A DNA stretch of 44,561 bases from Deltaproteobacteria bacterium (lineage in GTDB: Bacteria > Desulfobacterota > Syntrophobacteria > Syntrophobacterales > Syntrophobacteraceae), in NCBI GenBank assembly GCA_012517315.1, contig JAAYVE010000036.1:1-44561 (forward strand), given 5' to 3'. Under the pieces are notes generated by a model. It was not told the DNA's origin. It saw only the letters and a list, made by a program, of their open reading frames with translations, and ran no database searches. Of the stretch, positions 42,352 to 44,561 are shown in pieces (position 1 is the stretch's first letter; each line of letters begins with the position of its first letter). Position numbers and translations under genes: made by a program.

Positions 42352-43746
42352 ATGAAAGTGGCATCCCGAATACTGGTAGTAGATGATGAACCCAACACTC
42401 TTTCGGCTATCGTCGACCTGCTGGAGGAGGAGGGCTACGAAGTGAAGCTGGTTTCCAGCGGAAAGGAGGCCGTTGCACAACTGCAGCAGAAAGACCACGA
42501 CATCGTCATCACCGATCTGGCCATGCCCGAAATGAACGGCATGGAGTTGCTGGCCCATGTAAAGGAACACTATCCGGATACGACCGTCATTGTCCTCACG
42601 GGCGTAGGCACCATTGAGAATGCCGTGGAGGCCATGAAACAGGGAGCATTCGACTATCTCACCAAACCAGCCAAAATCGACGAAATCCTTCTGGTCCTCA
42701 AGCGCTCACAGGAAATGAGGGCGCTGAAAGACGAAAACGTCCTGCTGCGCTCTCAACTACAGGATCAGTATCGATTCGACCGGATCATTGGACAGAGTGC
42801 CCCGATGCAAAACCTCTACCGCATTGTCAAGAGGGTGGCCAAGACGGACTCGACGGTCCTCATCACGGGAGAGAGCGGAACGGGGAAGGAACTCATCGCA
42901 AACGCCATCCACTACTACAGTGACCGGAAAGACAAGCCTTTCGTGCCCATCAACTGTGGAGCCATTCCAGAGGAGTTGCTGGAAAGTGAGCTGTTCGGCC
43001 ACGAAAAAGGAGCTTTTACGGGGGCGTTCAAGGATCGGAAAGGTCGTTTCGAAATGGCGGATAAGGGGACTATCTTCCTCGACGAGATCGGTGAGATGAG
43101 CCCCAAACTGCAGGTAAAGCTTTTGCGCTTTCTTCAGGAAACCAAGTTCGAGAGGATAGGAGGATCCCGCACAATCCAAGTGGATGTTCGCATCATCGCG
43201 GCCACCAACAAGAACCTGGAGAAAGCCGTCGCGGCTGGGGAATTTCGGGAAGACCTCTTCTACAGACTCAACGTGATTCCCATCCAGGTGCCGCCCCTGA
43301 GAGACCGGGAGGGGGACTGCCCTCTTCTGGTGCGTCACTTTTTGAAGCAACACTGTCTGAAGAAGGAAATCCCCTTGAAGAGGATCTCGCAGGAAGCCCT
43401 CGAGAGTCTGGAGAACTACGCCTGGCCCGGAAACGTGCGGGAACTGGAGAACGTCATTGAACGACTCGTCATCTTGACCGAAGGTGAAGAAATCGGGCTT
43501 GAGGACCTCCCCAGTCGAATGCGGCCGGAGCGGCAACCCACTCCGAGAACTCCTGTTGAAATCGGGGAATCGGGGATCAACTTGAAGGACTACCTGGAAG
43601 AACTGGAAAACCGCCTCATTCTGGATGCCCTGAAAAAAGCTGGAGGAGTCAAGAACAAGGCAGCCAAGCTCCTCGGGCTCAATCGCACAACGCTCATCGA
43701 AAAGATGAAAAAGAAGAAAATGAACCTTCCTTTTGCCCCCAATTGA
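42352..43746 (+). CDS. sigma54-dependent response regulator, NtrC family
   Basis: A 464-residue activator. The receiver domain (residues 1-120) has acidic pocket D11/D12, phospho-acceptor D55 and K105. The AAA+ domain (about 143-370) has Walker A GESGTGKE (173-180) and the sigma54-contacting GAFTGA loop (220-225). The C-terminal Fis-type HTH ends 'NKAAKLLGLNRTTLIEKM'. It activates sigma54 promoters when phosphorylated. The cognate kinase is not in the window, so the signal is unknown. The binding site before ATG 42352 is weak. An AMIN-domain-like gene follows. Confidence 0.92.
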   Translation: MKVASRILVVDDEPNTLSAIVDLLEEEGYEVKLVSSGKEAVAQLQQKDHDIVITDLAMPEMNGMELLAHVKEHYPDTTVIVLTGVGTIENAVEAMKQGAFDYLTKPAKIDEILLVLKRSQEMRALKDENVLLRSQLQDQYRFDRIIGQSAPMQNLYRIVKRVAKTDSTVLITGESGTGKELIANAIHYYSDRKDKPFVPINCGAIPEELLESELFGHEKGAFTGAFKDRKGRFEMADKGTIFLDEIGEMSPKLQVKLLRFLQETKFERIGGSRTIQVDVRIIAATNKNLEKAVAAGEFREDLFYRLNVIPIQVPPLRDREGDCPLLVRHFLKQHCLKKEIPLKRISQEALESLENYAWPGNVRELENVIERLVILTEGEEIGLEDLPSRMRPERQPTPRTPVEIGESGINLKDYLEELENRLILDALKKAGGVKNKAAKLLGLNRTTLIEKMKKKKMNLPFAPN

Positions 43747-44007
43747 CCCATCAAAAGCGGTTCAGAACCTCCGAGCATCCTTTCCGCCCCCGGAATCAAG
43801 CTTTCCACTGCTTACCTCCCACCCTTTCAGTCCTTGGCATACACTTTGCTCAAAGGGACTACCAAGACAGGCGTCTCAATCGAATAGATCCTAGGTTGGA
43901 TTTCCCGGAGGCAAGGAACGAGCGGCGTGCCTCAGCCGCCGCGATGCAGCTTCTCCCTGCGGGACCCTCAACAGGGTTTCCAATCTTCAGGCGGGAATGG
44001 AAACACG

Positions 44008-44561
44008 ATGGCAACCACGAGAGCGCACGGCCCCTGCAGACTTGCCGCCGCAATGATTGCGGGGTTTCTTGTCATACTTCTGGCGAACCTTCGAACGGCC
44101 GAAGCCGACACCATCATTCATGATATCCGGACGGGGATCACCTCGGAGAAAACACGTCTTGTTTTTGACGCCTCAGGAGACAAACCGTCTCGAATCCTTC
44201 CTCCAGCCCAGAACGTCCTGGTAGTGGAATTCCCCCGGCCCGTATCCAACCGGTCTGCAAGACAGCCTCACTTCAAGCACGCCAAGACGATCGCCGACGT
44301 GAGTCTCAAGAATCGAGACGGGAGTTTTCAAATCGTCATCGGTCTCACGAACCCGGAGGTCGGTGTCAAACACGAGATCCTACCCGGACTCAAAGGCAAA
44401 GCCGGCCATTACCGGCTTGTCCTGGACTTCTATGTTGGAGGCGCTGGCACGGCGGTGGAAACTCCGGCCATCACTCCTTCGTCCCAAGAGCCACATAGGA
44501 ACCGAAACCTGTCATCTGCCGGCATCTCTCCTCCCCACCATGAGAAGAGCCAGAACGCAAA
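44008..44561 (+). CDS. AMIN-domain-like exported protein, 5' part
   Basis: The frame starts at ATG 44008 and runs off the window after 184 codons. It has a signal peptide or anchor (about residues 10-32) and then a domain like AMIN ('IIHDIRTGITSEKTRLVFDA', 'VLVVEFPRPVS', 'HYRLVLDFY'), which targets periplasmic proteins to peptidoglycan or the septum. This is followed by a Pro/Ser/His-rich linker. N-acetylmuramoyl-L-alanine amidases (AmiC-like) share this layout; a PilQ-type protein is an alternative. The 261 bases upstream contain no recognisable feature. Confidence 0.65.
   Translation, partial: MATTRAHGPCRLAAAMIAGFLVILLANLRTAEADTIIHDIRTGITSEKTRLVFDASGDKPSRILPPAQNVLVVEFPRPVSNRSARQPHFKHAKTIADVSLKNRDGSFQIVIGLTNPEVGVKHEILPGLKGKAGHYRLVLDFYVGGAGTAVETPAITPSSQEPHRNRNLSSAGISPPHHEKSQNA

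Noticed and set aside
1-44561. CRISPR arrays, rRNA, tRNA, intact insertion sequences or prophage genes
   Set aside because: No regularly spaced direct repeats, transposase or phage-like frames, and no cloverleaf or rRNA-like segments were noticed by reading.

Overview
The window looks like a chromosomal segment of a GC-rich, sulfate-reducing deltaproteobacterium, most like the Syntrophobacter/Desulfacinum group. The lineage call is inference from gene content. The evidence is a complete dsrMKJOP operon, a complete Tad/Flp pilus locus, surface proteins ending in VPLPA-CTERM-type sorting tails, multihaem cytochromes, and corrinoid uptake and adenosylation genes. I found no rRNA, tRNA, CRISPR array or intact insertion sequence.

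Layout. (a) 1-289: 5' end of an AAA ATPase-like gene whose family resemblance stops abruptly, probably broken. (b) 612-3336 (-): btuF-btuC-btuD, a corrinoid ABC importer with overlapping stops and starts. (c) 3595-5892 (+): promoter, cobalamin riboswitch and terminator, then a small hypothetical gene, a PduO-type cobalamin adenosyltransferase, and a zinc-ribbon/winged-helix protein with only a remnant receiver domain. (d) 6811-11441 (+): a second cobalamin riboswitch with terminator, then a GEMM (cyclic-dinucleotide) riboswitch candidate overlapping its own terminator, then four exported surface proteins: DUF4465-like VPLPA, a second VPLPA protein, a propeller-like protein ending in a dockerin-like module, and a cohesin-like VPLPA protein. 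(e) 12268-23726 (-): the Tad locus, in transcription order flp, tadV, tadE, cpaB, secretin, tadZ, tadA, tadB, tadC, tadD-like TPR lipoprotein, small lipoprotein, tadG-like. (f) 23919-25110 (-): a third cobalamin riboswitch and terminator ahead of a regulator fusing a cNMP-binding-type domain to an AraC HTH, just upstream of flp. (g) 25384-27760 (-): fourth cobalamin riboswitch, terminator and the TonB-dependent receptor btuB. (h) 28289-31573: an octahaem HAO-family cytochrome c, a DUF72 protein and a VOC-fold protein. (i) 31739-37548 (+): promoter candidate, RsbRD-N-like sensor gene, dsrMKJOP and a strong terminator. (j) 37580-42159: a SEC-C/HEAT protein, a DtxR/MntR-type regulator, and a tyrosine-attenuated aromatic operon (leader peptide, DAHP synthase, prephenate dehydrogenase). 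(k) 42352-44561 (+): an NtrC-type sigma54 activator and the start of an AMIN-domain-like exported protein.

How it fits together. Four cobalamin riboswitches within 24 kb tie together corrinoid capture at the surface (the VPLPA operon), outer-membrane import (BtuB) and adenosylation (PduO). BtuFCD lies alongside without a visible riboswitch. Two of the switches also lead into DNA-binding proteins, one of them immediately upstream of the Tad pilus locus. The most interesting possibly undescribed system is the operon at 6811-11441: exosortase-sorted surface proteins, including a cohesin-like/dockerin-like pair, behind a cobalamin riboswitch and a cyclic-dinucleotide riboswitch in series. A second notable find is a Tyr/Phe-rich attenuator peptide upstream of DAHP synthase and tyrA.
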